From contig JAZHRO010000003.1 in NCBI GenBank assembly GCA_037157565.1, forward strand, positions 73,534,501-73,598,500: 64,000 nucleotides of DNA. The letters are read 5' to 3'. The position numbers and the translations under genes were made by a program. This DNA is from Thalassia testudinum (taxonomy: Eukaryota; Streptophyta; Magnoliopsida; Alismatales; Hydrocharitaceae). Of this stretch, positions 34,164 to 45,804 are shown piece after piece; the stretch's first letter is position 1, and each line of letters opens with the position of its first letter. The notes under the pieces were generated by a model, which saw nothing but the letters and a program-made list of their open reading frames with translations, ran no database searches and was not told where the DNA came from.

Positions 34164-35115
34164 CTACACATCCACTGAGGAATAACCACACAGCTCTTCC
34201 TCGCTTGAAATCACCCATCCGAAGGATGTTGTCCCCATTCCACCCTTGTCTCGCCATGACAACCCTTCCACCATGAGGCCGAGAGTGCCCTTTCATAAGC
34301 GCTTATCAGCCCCTGGGGCACCTGTTGCTGGCTCATCTGGAGCTAAGGATAGGATGGATGAAATAATGGAGACATTCAAGCAAGTTCGCATTTACTTGCC
34401 TCTTTTGGATGCTATCAAGTAAGTACCATCCTATGCTAAATTTCTAAAGGACCTGTGCACCCATAAGATGAAGGCTAGGAAATAGGTCCAGGCTAAGGTC
34501 GTTTTGCTCGACCTAGTAAGCTTGGTCCTACAACAAGGTACACCCCCTAAAATTAAGGATCCAGGAGCCCCATATATTTCAGTGGTCATTGGAGACCAAT
34601 GCATTGATGAGGCTCTCCTTGATCTGGGCACGGGGGTTAATATCCTGTCAAGCTCTATCAATGAGATATTAGGAGAAGGTGATTTGAATGCTAGCCCTGT
34701 AATCCTCCAAGTAGCTGATAGATCGTTGAAGACACCATGTGGGCTCTTAGAAGATGTCCTTGTGAGAGTAGAGGACTTCTTCCTTCCTGTCAACTTTCTG
34801 ATATTGGACACTGATCCATCCAACATGCCCACCAAACCCTCAATTATCCTGGGGCATCCCTTTTTGGCTACAACCAATGCATCGATCAATTGCAAATCAG
34901 GGGCACTCAAGATGGGCTTTGGGAACCGAAAAATCCAGCTCAATGTGTTTGATGCCTATAAACAACCAGGATTAGAGGATTGTTCCCAAATCAAGGTGAT
35001 CGATGCGATTATAGAGGAGGCGACACCAGCTCGTTATGTGATGATCATCTCCAAATGGTCATTGCTCAGGACTGTACCCCAAATTTTGATGGAGGAGATA
35101 ATTTGCCCTAATTAG
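34164..35115 (+). pseudogene. Element P gag C-terminus and protease
   Basis: Resumes P's gag after C; the segment LEITHPKDVVPIPPLSRHD near 34207 matches C's gag. FKQVRIYLPLLDAIK ends in a TAA at about 34420. The Gag-PR border TAG lies near 34484, in the same frame and at the same place as in C. The protease (from 34504) has LLDLGTGVNIL as active site, then VADRSLKTPCGLLEDVLVRV and PSIILGHPFLATTNASINC. It is open to 35115, where the frame is lost. The protein would have processed Gag-Pol. Confidence 0.9.
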
Positions 35116-36760
35116 AAGAGCTGTTGGGTGTCAAAGCAATGTCCCTCTCCCAACTTCGAGCTGTTGGGTGTCAATGTAGATCCGCTACCAGAGGCAGGGA
35201 CATCGAACATAATTCCCTCGATTCAGAAAGCTCCCGACTTGGAGCTTAAACAACTTCCAGAGACCCTCATATATGTCTACCTTGGTCCCAATGATACGAG
35301 CCTGCCATCATCTCGACTGCTCTATCTGAGATGTAGGAGGGAGCACTAATTGAATGCCTAAAATGGCACAAGAAAGCTATTGCTTCGACTATAGCTGACA
35401 TTAAAGGGGTTGACTCAACTCTCTGCATGCATCGCATTTCCATAGAGAACTTTGTAAAACCTTTCAGAGATATGCAGAGGTGGTTAAATCCCAACATGCG
35501 CGAAGTGGTGAAAAAGGAAATTTTAAAATGGTTGGATGCAGGGATAATCTACCCCATTTTTGATAATAAGTGGGTCAGTCCTATTCACGTGGTGCCAAAA
35601 AAGGCAGGATTCACAGTGGAGACTAATGAGAAAGGGGAGCAAGTCACCACCAGACCCTCAACAGGATGGAGGGTATGCATCGATTACTGCCACCTAAACA
35701 CCACTACCCAGAAAGACCATTTTCCTTTGCCATTTATTTATAAGATACTAGAGAAATTGGTAGGGAATAAATACTTCTGTTTTCTCGATGGATATTCTAT
35801 GTACAATCAGATTGCTATCTTTCTGGACGACCAGGGGTACACTACTTTCATGAGTCCTTATGGCACATTTGCCTTCCGTCGAATCCCATTTGGGCTACGT
35901 AATGCTCCAGAAACATTTCAGCGGTGTATGATGTCCATCTTTTTTGACATGATTGATGAGTTCGTTGAGGTTTTCATGGATGATTTTTCCATATACGGCT
36001 CATCGTTTGACCACTATCTCTCACATTTAGAAAAAGTTCACATCTGCTGTGAGGAGACAAGATTGTGCTTAGCTAGGAGAAAAGCCATTTTATCATTCAA
36101 CAAGGCATTGTTCTTGGGTATGTAGTGTCCGAGCAAGGTTTAGAAGTGGACAAGGCCAAGGTTGAGTCCATTTCTAAGCTTCCACCGCCCACCAATGTCA
36201 AGCAGATTCATTCATTCTTAGTCCATTTTGGCTTTTATAGGCAGTTCATTAAAGACTTTAGCAAGATTTCTATGGCACTTTGCGACCTACTGGAGAAGGA
36301 TACTACCTTCATTTTTGATGCAAAGTGTGCCAAGGCCTTCCAATTCTTGAAGGAGGCCCTCATAACCGTGCTGATCCTGCAAGCACCTGATTGGACCCTT
36401 GCATTTGAGCTAATGTGTGTTGCCTCTGATTTTGCTGTGGGTGCAGCCCTTGGTCAATAGGTTGATAACAAGCCTCATGTGCTATACTATGCAAGTAAGA
36501 CTCTTATGGATCCACAGCAAAAGTACACTGTGACAAGAAAAGAACTTGCGATAGTATTTGCTTGGAGAAGTATAGGTCATATCTTCTGGGATCCAAGGTT
36601 GTGGTTTATACTGATCACTCAGCCTTAAAACATTTGCTCAAAAAGAAGGATACCAAACCTAGGCTAATTCGTTGGGTTCTATTATTACAAGAGTTTGACC
36701 TTGATATCCGTGACAAGGGGTCGAAAACATTACTGTAGATCATTTGTCTAGGATCCCAGT
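35116..36760 (+). pseudogene. Element P linker, reverse transcriptase and RNase H
   Basis: The linker is readable at 35128-35349 (LKQLPETLIYVYLGPNDT). RT is open at 35427-36125: KKEILKWLDAGIIYPIFDNK, STGWRVCIDYCHLN, FGLRNAPETFQRCMM, and VFMDDFSIYG with both catalytic Asp. The YSGYNQI motif reads YSMYNQI. After a frame change at 36125, the thumb (VKQIHSFLVHFGFYRQFI) runs to 36460. RNase H continues through VASDFAVGAALGQ but loses its frame near 36560; the usual Cys of MCDAS is missing from this copy. The region then leads into integrase. Confidence 0.9.
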
Positions 36761-37042
36761 TGAGGCTTCAACCTCGTCAAGAGACATTCATGACACCTTT
36801 CCTAACGAAACGGTAATGGCAGTACAACCTTCGACACTGTGGAATGCTGATGTTTGAAACTACTTGGTCACTGTTGAAACCCTCAGTATGTGGAATAAGC
36901 ATAAGTAGGATAGATTTCTCGCTAGCATCAAGTATTATCACTGGGAGGATCCTGAGCTCTTTGGAATAGGCCGTGATCAAGTCTTACGTAGATGTGTCCC
37001 GGAAGAGGAACAACAGAGTGTGTTGAATTTTTGTCACACACT
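36761..37042 (+). pseudogene. Element P integrase, N-terminal piece before D
   Basis: Spacer between RNase H and integrase, and the start of the zinc-binding domain. A stop at about 36855 and another at about 36906 are visible. The final bases encode SVLNFCHT and are cut by D. The last five bases, acact (37038-37042), are repeated at 44658-44662. Joined across D, the H2C2 motif continues with LHCGG as in relatives. Confidence 0.85.
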
Positions 37043-38713
37043 TGTTGAACGTTCGAATTGCTATGCTAAAGTGTTTGGTTTTAAAGCCTTGTCATTGTAG
37101 CTTGAAAGCAAAGAATTCGTGTTCAATAAAAAAAATTTATACCGAAATTAAAATTCCGGGTCGAACACAGGAAGGCTACGTCGATCTATATTCGTAATTA
37201 TACTTTTCTAGAATTTTTTTGAAAAGCGAGGTGATATAATTACAATGAAGCTATTAGACTAAAAGGAAGAGAGAGAGAGTGAACATACATTCAATATTTC
37301 AAAATGTTTATACAATCAAACCAAATAAAAATTGCACTAGAATGCGAGAAATCAACTTCACTAGAAAGCATGAAAATTCTACACTAGAAAAGCTGGAAAG
37401 AAGAATGGGCGAGAGAAGTTATCCTCCTCGACGATCGCTTGGAGGATGAGCCGGACGGTACGACACTTGGACGAAGGAGGACGGAGCAGGATGAAGGAGG
37501 ACGAAGTAGAAGAATGGGAGCGGAGCAGAACATCATCGTCGTCATGGGATTCACTTCCGAACGGGGACGAAATTTGGACTTTATCTCATGAGGAGCATCC
37601 CAGGTGTGGAACAAGCTTCTCTTGAGCTTTGGAGAGGTAGAGAAGAGAAGGAAGCGATGAGAATTTCATGTGGAGGGGGTCTTCTTTTATAGTTGCAAGG
37701 AGTGGGGGCAAATTGGTCATTACATCTTTAAAACATTAAATAAGGGGTCTTTAGTGACGAATAAAATCGTCGCTAAAGGTCCAACGTGGGCGTAGTGGCC
37801 GCTGCCCACGCACACCGACTCGTCTACTTGCACTCAATGTATGCCGCACGTTCAGCCATCCATAGCCGTCCGATCGTGAGATCGGGCGACCCAGATCGTG
37901 CCTTCGCCCGCTCGCTGCGTGTCCGCCCCAACGTGTGCGATGAAGCATGAGGCGCAGGCGTGCGATAGTCCATCAATGCTATCGAGCGTGGATGGTCGCC
38001 CAATCAAGATCCGATGCACGCCCGCACCCACTCGCCCGCGCCCTTCGCCTCCTCGCTGTGGCTCGAACCAGCGTCTTGTGAACGTGCAAAGGATCGCGAC
38101 CATTGCACCACGGAGCACGGATGGTCACGCAGATGATTTCATCAAGCCGCATCCACAGTCGTTGGATCATGATCCAACGGTGGAGAAGAGCGGATGCAGG
38201 AGCTTCAGCGGGTGTGTGTGGGCGTTTGGGCAGTCGAGATGGTGCCACATGGCACCATCTTGGCCATCCATCTTCTAGATGATGTAGATGGTGCCACGGG
38301 TGTCGGATTGACTTGATTTTTGCATCGTTAGGCTACGATCGTTAATCCGAATCCACCCGTGTGGTCGGATTTGTCATTTTAAGTGCAGATTTACACCATC
38401 CTGGCCCTTGATCTTCTAGGGTTCCCCGATCACTATCTGACGCTACAGATGCCTAATTAGGGCAATCTTGGAGTCATTGAACTCCAATCATCGCCCTGAT
38501 CACATCCGTACGGTTGGGTCTTTGATCCGAGGCCCCGATAAAAAGTTTTCTCTGTCCAAGCACATAAAAGGAGACAATTAACCTCCATTTTATTCAAACT
38601 ACTCTAAATGCAAGATGATGCATGTTATGCCATATTTATAGCATTCAATACAATCCTATGCTTAAAAACATGCATAAATAGACATGTTAAGTTGTGTAAA
38701 TGTGTTTACATCA
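37043..38713 (-). repeat. Element D 3' LTR
   Basis: 1671 bp, begins tgttgaacgttcg and ends gtttacatca on the plus strand. The U5 motif is at 37157-37175. Palindromes include 38238-38259, and a U3-end inverted repeat lies at 38695-38710. GA repeats lie near 37267-37280. Open frames inside (for example 37898-38278) follow GC-rich composition and are not called. Confidence 0.92.
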
Positions 38714-38729
38714 TACCCCCAAGCCTATC
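38714..38729 (-). other. Element D polypurine tract
   Basis: The minus strand reads GATAGGCTTGGGGGTA next to the LTR start, preceded by GGGACTAGCAAAA as in C and P. Confidence 0.75.
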
Positions 38730-39926
38730 TTTTGCTAGTCCCTAGCAAAAGCTATATGCTATTTATAAAAGAATTAGGTTGGATTATTTGGGCAAGAGTT
38801 ATTTTCTATCATTAAGAAATTGTCTACTTAGGATTTGAACTTTCAAAGACACAGCAGTGCTTGTGTATCTGCCAAAATGTAGACCGCCTCAAGCCCTCAC
38901 CTTATTCAAAGAAAAATATCTTTTTCTCTTTTTCCGCTTCTCTAATTTTTTTTAGATTTTCAAATTTTAGGGTTTAAGAGTGGCTTTCTACGACCATTCA
39001 ACTCACCCAAGATTTGATGAGAACTCTAAGTTCTAAGCATCTTATTGTGAATCTGATAGACTCGTTGACCGGCAATTAAAATGGACTTCGGATTTCTATG
39101 CCACTAGGTGACCTAAAAAAAAAAAATTCTACCTAAAGGTGTATCTCCACAACCGGTGGCTTTCTTCCTACTTTTATTTTTTTTACGGGGTCAACACAAG
39201 GGTGAATCCAGTGTATATCTGCCTGGTTTATTCTACTTCTCCGGTTCTTCCTAAGTGTTTTGGGAATTTTTAGTGCATTTGTTGAGCTGGGTTCTGGACA
39301 ACCGGTCGATGGGCTATTATCACCGACAGCTTGCCAGCCATATTCGTGCGGGAAGTGTGGTTTATTTCTTTTTTCTTCTCTTTTTCTTTTTGATTTTTTT
39401 TTCATTTTTTTTTTTTTAAGTTGGTGACTTCCCTAGTCTAAGATTTACCTGAAGGCAGTAAAAAGAGAAAGGTCCAGTGACTGGCCTTTGGACAACCTAC
39501 CTATGGATTGTTACCCACAATAACTTGCCAGCCATATCACCCTAGAAGGTTCATTAGGTACCCAATTTCCATTAAAATCGCCGAACAACGAGTCGGTGAC
39601 AAGATAGTGTGTAGATGATAGAAACTCAAAATTCCCTCAAATCAGAGGGCGGGTTGATAAGTTGTGTACTTATCACCTAAACTTATTTACTCCAATTAAA
39701 ATAAAATTCAGGTTGGCGAGAACTTGAAAAACAAATCCACATTTTAGTGGATACACGGGCTGATTAAGTCCAAAGACCTGAAGGGTCTTTGTATTCAAAT
39801 CATAATGTAGTATTTCCTAAGATTGAAAATTTTCTTAAACTCAAGTCCTCTTTCCTAATTAAAATTTTATTTTAATAAAAGAAAAAAAAATCCACGGAGC
39901 TGATGAATGAATTCAGTGATGAATGT
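38730..39926 (-). other. Element D 3' noncoding region
   Basis: Aligns along its length with 9358-10534 of B (for example gtgtatctgccaaaat and aactctaag-tctaagcatctt). It has two copies of the roughly 58-bp two-stem module at 39284-39343 and 39479-39536. No coding sequence was seen. T-rich runs lie near 39385-39418. Confidence 0.7.
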
Positions 39927-39944
39927 CCACCCCCCCATGCCTAT
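39927..39944 (-). other. Internal polypurine-tract-like motif of D
   Basis: The minus strand reads ATAGGCATGGGGGGGTGG, with GAGGACATTGC shortly before it. In D it lies about 310 bp after the open frame rather than after pol. Confidence 0.6.
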
Positions 39945-40253
39945 CTAATGCAATGTCCTCATTATATTAAAAAGACATAAAACAGAGTGGAAAAGCGTAA
40001 AAAGCACCTGAATTACGTGAATGTCAGGTTCGCTCCAAGATGAAAACTGAAAAGAACTGTATATGTGCTGAGTTTATTGCCTTCAGCTAGTCACACTTTA
40101 CAAAGAAGAGAAATGAAGAATTCACAACTGCAGGTTAGAATCAGAATAGACATAAGAATCCTCTGACCTGTCAGTAGATGTCCACAGATGTGGATAGATT
40201 GTGGTGCAGACCCATCCTCCATAATCGAGAATATCTTAGGTTCTAGATAAAAA
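39945..40253 (-). other. Element D spacer downstream of the 328-codon frame
   Basis: About 310 bp between the internal purine motif and the end of the reading frame. I see no gene, repeat or recognisable site in it. Confidence 0.4.
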
Positions 40254-41240
40254 TTACCCAAACCTAAAACTAGAATGCAAGTAGGGTCGGGCTTGTGATT
40301 TATGAGGATGCAACCCAAGACTAAAAAGTCTGGTTACAGAGAAATTAAGCTCAAAAGGATAATCGTTGAATGTGTGCTTGGGTTGAACAACCTCAGAATA
40401 GATGCCGTAAGGGTTCTGATTGAATGGTTTCAACTTTATATGCACCCTTCGACACAATCTTCTATTTCCTCCAAAGTTCACTTCCCAAATCAGAACTTCC
40501 CAGTTCCTATCCTCCTCATTCAGCATGTCAAATTCCAGGACCTCTTGTATATTAATCACCCCATTTGAAATCTCCAAGTCTAAATGATGTGGCTGAATCA
40601 AAATTGACTTGGGTCTAATTATCTCAAGAACAGAATCATCGATAAGCTTAATGGGGTGTAACTGACAATCAGGGCATTTGATTGAATCCTCCATAAAATG
40701 AGATTCTGGATCCTTAATGTGAGCCCTAATAAAATCAGTTTCCTCAGTTATTGAGCTATCAATTGATCTATCCGATTCCTCAGGCCCAATCGTCTTACAG
40801 AAATCGTGTTTAGAAAACTCGCATGAGACTTCGCAACTTGAATCTTCACCATCAAAGAAATCAGGATCCGTATCAATGTATGTCCGAAAATCATCTATAA
40901 CTTTTTGATCAAAGGATACATATGTTTCCTCGTAACCCAGCTCAGGGATCTCAGGTGAATAAATCAGATCTTCCTTAATTGGTTGCTTTAGTTCAATCTG
41001 GTCAGCCTTGTAACACGTGTCCCTCCCAATAGGTGCCTGAGGGGGTTCTGTCATTGGTTTTCCAGAAGGGAGTTCATCCTGGGAATCATCCCATGATTGA
41101 ATCAAAGTGACCACGAATCTCATCCTCAATTTCGCTAATTTCCCAAGTAGAAAATCACTCGGGTTCTTATCCTTAACATCCTGGAGCCAATCAAACAATG
41201 ACTTGTTCAAATCATCAATCATTTCAATCAGGGGCTCCAA
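40254..41240 (-). CDS. Open 328-codon acidic protein of non-autonomous element D
   Basis: Uninterrupted frame on the element's sense strand, in the place where gag and pol would lie. I do not recognise it as Gag, PR, RT, RH or IN. The product is strongly acidic: it starts MEPLIEMIDDLNKSLFDWLQ, has many Asp/Glu in the middle (about residues 90-190), one CPDC pair, and a more conserved-looking end with EVLEFDMLNEEDRNWEVLIW and KLKPFNQNPYG. No signal peptide, membrane segment or zinc knuckle is evident. The same frame continues upstream of this ATG to a TAG near 41262, so the first Met may not be the original start. The role is unknown; a structural or trans-recruiting protein of a non-autonomous element is only a guess. 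Confidence 0.6.
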   Translation of the reverse strand: MEPLIEMIDDLNKSLFDWLQDVKDKNPSDFLLGKLAKLRMRFVVTLIQSWDDSQDELPSGKPMTEPPQAPIGRDTCYKADQIELKQPIKEDLIYSPEIPELGYEETYVSFDQKVIDDFRTYIDTDPDFFDGEDSSCEVSCEFSKHDFCKTIGPEESDRSIDSSITEETDFIRAHIKDPESHFMEDSIKCPDCQLHPIKLIDDSVLEIIRPKSILIQPHHLDLEISNGVINIQEVLEFDMLNEEDRNWEVLIWEVNFGGNRRLCRRVHIKLKPFNQNPYGIYSEVVQPKHTFNDYPFELNFSVTRLFSLGLHPHKSQARPYLHSSFRFG

Positions 41241-41791
41241 TCTCTCAATGCAAGGTATTGGCTAAACTTCTAAAGATTGAATGATATTCCTCAAGTTACC
41301 CAGAACCTTATCTTGAACCTGGTTAACCTGAACCAAATGAGTTGGTACATGGTTGGGCGTGTTTGGGGTTAATGTAGAGGAATTAACGAATTGAGATTCG
41401 TTATACCCTTCCTGATAATAGGTCATTTCAGATTGTTCAAAAGGTGGTGATGACTTAAAGTGTAATCAGAGGATGGGTAAGGATCAATGTATTCTTATTG
41501 ATTCTAGATCGTATTAGGTTGTGCATAATAGGGTGATGATCTATAATCGATGTGGCTCTGAGAAGGATTAAAATCACAATCAAAGTGTTCAGGGTTAGAC
41601 CCTAAACACGGAGGTCTGGAACTGTATCCCCAATCTGAGTTATCCCAACTAACTGATGGTTGATTATAGTACGAGTCGGGATAATCGTCATGTTGAGGAT
41701 AATTCACAACGGGAGGGAAAGAACGAGAATGCGTGTAATATGTGGAAGGATTCATGAGACACGGGAGGAAGAAAGGTGCCCTGCAATACAA
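41241..41791 (-). pseudogene. Broken upstream part of the element D protein
   Basis: A second frame at 41504-41791 probably starts at the ATG at 41755 (MNPSTYYTHSRSFPPVV), about 170 bp inside the shared leader block. It is rich in Tyr, Ser, Pro and Asn (SYYNQPSVSWDNSDWGYSS). It is not in frame with 40254-41240, and stops occur between, so the original protein was probably about 500 residues and is now split. I do not recognise the family. Confidence 0.45.
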
Positions 41792-42964
41792 ACAATCAAA
41801 CCTGTCCTTAATTGGGTTAGCCTACAAACCTATAGACTCCCAAAACCCATCTTGAGATAAAGAAATGATTTGATCTACTTCTGTTTCTTCAATCCAACCA
41901 GTTAGAAGGAGGGACTAGGGAGAAGGTTCTTCCTTCGGCTTGTGCCTCCGGTTCTTAGTGTACACCCCAGCTGTGATCATTTGACTCTGCTCCCCTAGCT
42001 ACACATCAGATTGAACAGTAGAAATAGACTAATCGAAAATAATCTTGTTCTGGGTAATGAAGAGCGAGTCCAATCCTTAAGGCCAACGTCTACTCAATTT
42101 TATTAAGGACTGGGATTGTGGTGCTTATGGAATGTGATGCGCCCTTAAAATGGGTTGTGCCCGTAATGATTGATTGAGATTTGTGTAAGTGCATGCATAA
42201 CCAGTGTTTTCAAGCAAGATTATTTGTGATGCGTGAATTTTAATGTTCAAATCTTGCTCAAGTAGCTTTTAGGGTTTCAAATTAGGTGGATTGCAATCAA
42301 GTTTCTAGGCAAACCAAGTTGTAAAACATGGGTGAAGATTGTTTTCCATTAAAACCAGAAAGAAAGTGGAGTGCCTGGAATAGACCTAGATTGAAAACCC
42401 TAAGGAGGAGCTACTTGATGAGTTGGTTTTAAATATAGTGGTGCGGCCCAAACAACTCAAACAATTGGCCACAAATGCACCACTAAGTTAGGCACTCAAA
42501 GATGGTTAACCTAGAATGATTTCTACTCTTTTATGTGTTGCTTTGTGCGTACTGGTTCCACAGATCAGAATCCGTTTGAGTAGAAACAAATCAATTTGAT
42601 TAAGTGCCTTGAATGTGGGTGTATGTTGCGTGTTTGTTGAAAATTACCCCACAAGATTATCTTTTTGTTATTTTTTTTATAAATGAGGGTGGAATGAATG
42701 TGAGTGAAAATCCAAACAACCAAACTATTCCTAGGATTTATGCAAACACCTAAGTTAATTGGAATTTGGATTTAATGTGGCGAATGAAATCTATGGAGCA
42801 GGGAAGAATGGCAAGCACTTACAATTGTCTTCAACTGCACTTTACTCCAATCTACCGCTTGTTGATTCCTTCATGGAGGTCTCTGCAAAATAATAGACAC
42901 AAGAGAAAGCAAGTTAGAAAATAATAAAGTGCAAGAAATGCGAAAAGAAGATCGGAAATCGTTG
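41792..42964 (-). other. Element D leader
   Basis: Noncoding leader between PBS and the first reading frame. It contains the shared leader block at 41921-42000, with a GGC/GCC stem and ACAA loop on the minus strand. A segment near 42420-42450 aligns with B's leader on either side of S1. Nothing else was seen. Confidence 0.55.
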
Positions 42965-42984
42965 CCTCCCCGGCAACAGCCCCA
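42965..42984 (-). other. Element D primer-binding site (tRNA-Asp type)
   Basis: The minus strand reads TGGGGCTGTTGCCGGGG, two changes from the tRNA-Asp complement, three bases from the LTR. Confidence 0.85.
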
Positions 42985-42987
42985 AAA

Positions 42988-44657
42988 TGTTGAACGTTCG
43001 AATTGCTACACTAACATGTTTGGTTTTAAAACCTTGTCGCTGTAGCTTCAAAGCGAAGAATTCGTGTTCAACAAATAAAATTTATGCCGAAATTTAAATT
43101 CCGGGTCGAACACAGGGAGGCTACGTCGATATATATTTGCAATTATATTTTCTTAGAATTTTTTTGACAAGCGAGGCGGTATAATTACTATGAAGCTATC
43201 AGACTAAAAGGAAGAGAGAGAGAGAGAGAACATGCATTCAATATTTCAAAACGTTTATACAATCAAACCAAATAAAAATTACACTAGAAAGCAGGAAATT
43301 AGCAACACTAGAAAGCAGGAAAATTCCACACTAGAAAAGCTGTAAAGAAGAATGGGAGAGAGAAGTTATCCTCCTCGACGATCGCTTGGAGGATGAGCCG
43401 GATGGGGCGATGCCTGGATGAAGGAGGTCAAAGCAGGATGAAGGATGACGAAGCAGAAGAACGGGAACAGAGTTGCACATCGTCATCGTCGCGGGATCCA
43501 CTTTCGAACGGGGACGAAAATTTGGACTATATATCGCGAGGAGCATCCTAGGTGTGGAACAAGCTTCTCTTGAGCTTTGGAGAGGTAGGGAAGAAAAGGG
43601 ATGAGAATTTCATGTGGAGGGGGTCTCCTTTTATAGTTGCAACGAGTGCGAGCAAATTGGTCATTACATCCTTAAAACATTAAATAAGGGGTCTTTAGTG
43701 ACAGATAAAACCATCGCTAAAGCCCCATTGTGGGCGTAGTCACCGTTGCCCACGCGCGCCCGCTTGTCTGCTTACGCTCAACGTATGCCGCACATTTTGC
43801 CGTCCACAGCCGTCCAATCGCAAGATCGGATGGCCCAGATCACGCCTTTGCCCGCTTGCTACGCGCCCGCCCAAACGCGTGCGATGCCGCGTGAGGCGCG
43901 GGCGTGCGATAGCGCGTCAACGCTATTGAGCGTAGATGACCACCTGATCAAGATCCGACGCAGGCCCACGCCAGCTTGCCCGCGTCCTTCGCCTCCTCGC
44001 TGCAGCTTGAACCGGCATCTTGTGAACGTGCAGTGCCTCGCGACCACTGAACTACGGAGCACGGATGGTCGCGCGGATGGTTTCAATGTGCCCCATCCAC
44101 AGCCATTGGATCTTGATCCAACGGCGGAGAAGAGTGGATGCAGGAGCTTCAGCGGGTGTGTGCAGGCATTTGGGCGGCCGAGCTGGCACCACGTGGTGCC
44201 ATCTTGGCCGTCCATCTTCTGCATGACGTAGATGGTGCCACGGGTGTCAGATTGACTTGATTTTTGCATTGTTAGGCTACGATCGTCAATCCGAATCCAT
44301 CCGTGCGGTAAAATTTGTTATTTGAAGTGTATATTTACACCATCCTGGCCCTTGATCTTCTAGGATTTCCCAGTCACTATCTGATGCTACAGATGCCTGA
44401 TTAAGGCAATCTTGGAGTCGTTGAACTCCAATCGTCACCCTGATCATATCCGTACGGTTGGATCTTTGATCTGAGGCCCCGATAAAAAGTTTGCCTTGTC
44501 CAAGCACATAAAAGGAGACAATTAACCTCCATTTTATTCAAACTACTCTAAATGCAAGATGATGCATGTTATGCAATATTTATATCATGCAATGCAATCC
44601 TTTGCTTAGGAACATGCATAAATAGACATCTTAAGTAGTGTAAATGTGTTTACATCA
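42988..44657 (-). repeat. Element D 5' LTR
   Basis: 1670 bp, the partner of 37043-38713, with scattered single-base changes. The U5 motif is at 43103-43121. A perfect 16-bp palindrome centred on CACGTG lies at 44185-44200, and a U3-end inverted repeat at 44639-44654. Confidence 0.92.
44185..44200. promoter_or_regulatory. CACGTG-centred palindrome in D's 5' LTR
   Basis: A perfect 16-bp palindrome, GGCACCACGTGGTGCC. Related palindromes are at 38238-38259 in D's other LTR (CACATG centre) and 22036-22057 in A's LTR (CACGTG). CACGTG is the G-box bound by plant bHLH and bZIP factors. Regulatory use is inferred only. Confidence 0.4.
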
Positions 44658-45734
44658 ACACTGCATTGTGGAGGATAGTTTAATGTTAAGAAGACTACTT
44701 ATAAGGTTCTCCAGTCTGGTTTCTTGTGGCCCTCACTTTTCAAAGACACACACACCTTTGTGGAGGCTTGTCTTCGTTGTCAACAAACTGGAACTACTGG
44801 CAAGAAAGATGAGATGCCCCAACAACCTATTCTTCCGATAGAGGTATTCGACATTTGGGGCATAGATTTCATGGGTCCTTTCCCTTCTTCTCATGGCTTT
44901 GAATATATCCTCACGGCAGTTGATTATGTGTCAAAGTGGATAGAAGCTATTCCGACAAAGACCAATGATCACTCTGTGGTCCTGCATTTTGTTAAGGCCA
45001 ATATCATTTCCCGGTTTGGCTAGCTGAGGACGATCATTAGTGATGGGGGACCTCATTTTAGGAATGCACACTTCGCCCATCTTCTCAAAAGTCTTGGTGT
45101 CCCCCACAAGGTGGCCACCCCGTATCTTCCGTAGATGAGCAGATAGGTTGAAGTGTCAAATAGGGAGTTCAACCAAATTCTGGAAAAAACTGTAAGGCCC
45201 GAAAGTGAAGATTGGTCGAAGAAACTAGATGACACTCTATGGGCTTACAGAATGACTTATAAGACCCCCTTGGGGATGTCTCCCTTCCATATAGTGTATG
45301 GAAAAGTTTGCCATTTGTTTCCATATAGAGCTTATTGGGCTATTAAGAATGTCAACATGGATCTAGAAAACGCAGGCAAAGCATGCTTATTAGAACTGAC
45401 CGAGCTTGAAGAATTGAGTAATGGGGCTTATGACACTGCTCAAGCTTATAAAGAGCGCACTAAGGTCTTTCACGATAAACACATCCTCTACAAGTCCTTT
45501 GAGCCCTACCAACAGGTCTGGCTTTTCAATTCTAGACTCAAGCTTTTCCTTGGGAAATTGAAGTCCTGTTGGGATGGGTTTTACACTATCACACAGATGT
45601 TCCCGCATGGTGCAATTGAGATACAGAACCCCTCATTTGATGAGACATTCAAGGTAAATGGTCAGCGCTTAAAACCTTATGTTACACTTTCTGATGGCCA
45701 GGTATTGGACACCAACAGATTGAAGGAGCCTTAG
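44658..45734 (+). pseudogene. Element P integrase after D
   Basis: Continues the zinc-binding motif (LHCGG, then CLRCQQTGT) and the core: [12 protein letters not shown] with the first Asp, IISDGGPHF with the second and VEVSNREFNQ with the Glu. Stops interrupt the core after IISRFG (about 45022) and at about 45134 and 45146. The last two are TAGs where relatives have Gln in HPQTSGQ. The rest is open at 45153-45734, including KLDDTLWAYRMTYKTPLGMS, FNSRLKLFLGKLKSCWDG and FKVNGQRLKPYVTL, ending at the natural stop at 45734. It would have inserted the element's DNA. Confidence 0.92.
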
Positions 45735-45804
45735 CTCCAACTGCTCTCTACCTCAGGTTGTATCTCTCCTTGCTTTGCTTTCCAATGCAGTCATTGTCAG
45801 ATCT

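Larger units (their letters stand above)
37043..44657 (-). mobile_element. Non-autonomous LTR retrotransposon D, inserted in P integrase
   Basis: 7615-bp minus-strand element with LTRs of 1671 and 1670 bp, perfect 5-bp target-site duplication acact (37038-37042 and 44658-44662), PBS and polypurine tract. Its internal region of about 4.3 kb has no recognisable gag, PR, RT, RH or IN. It holds a 328-codon open frame and an upstream broken frame. Its 3' noncoding region aligns with that of B, and its LTR has parts in common with A's. It is best described as a non-autonomous relative that would need proteins from B-like elements. Confidence 0.92.

Noticed and set aside
43746..44231. 161-codon open frame, with a similar one at 37898-38278
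   Set aside because: Both are in the GC-rich half of D's two LTRs and are the same sequence seen twice. The frame differs by indels between copies, so it is not under coding constraint.
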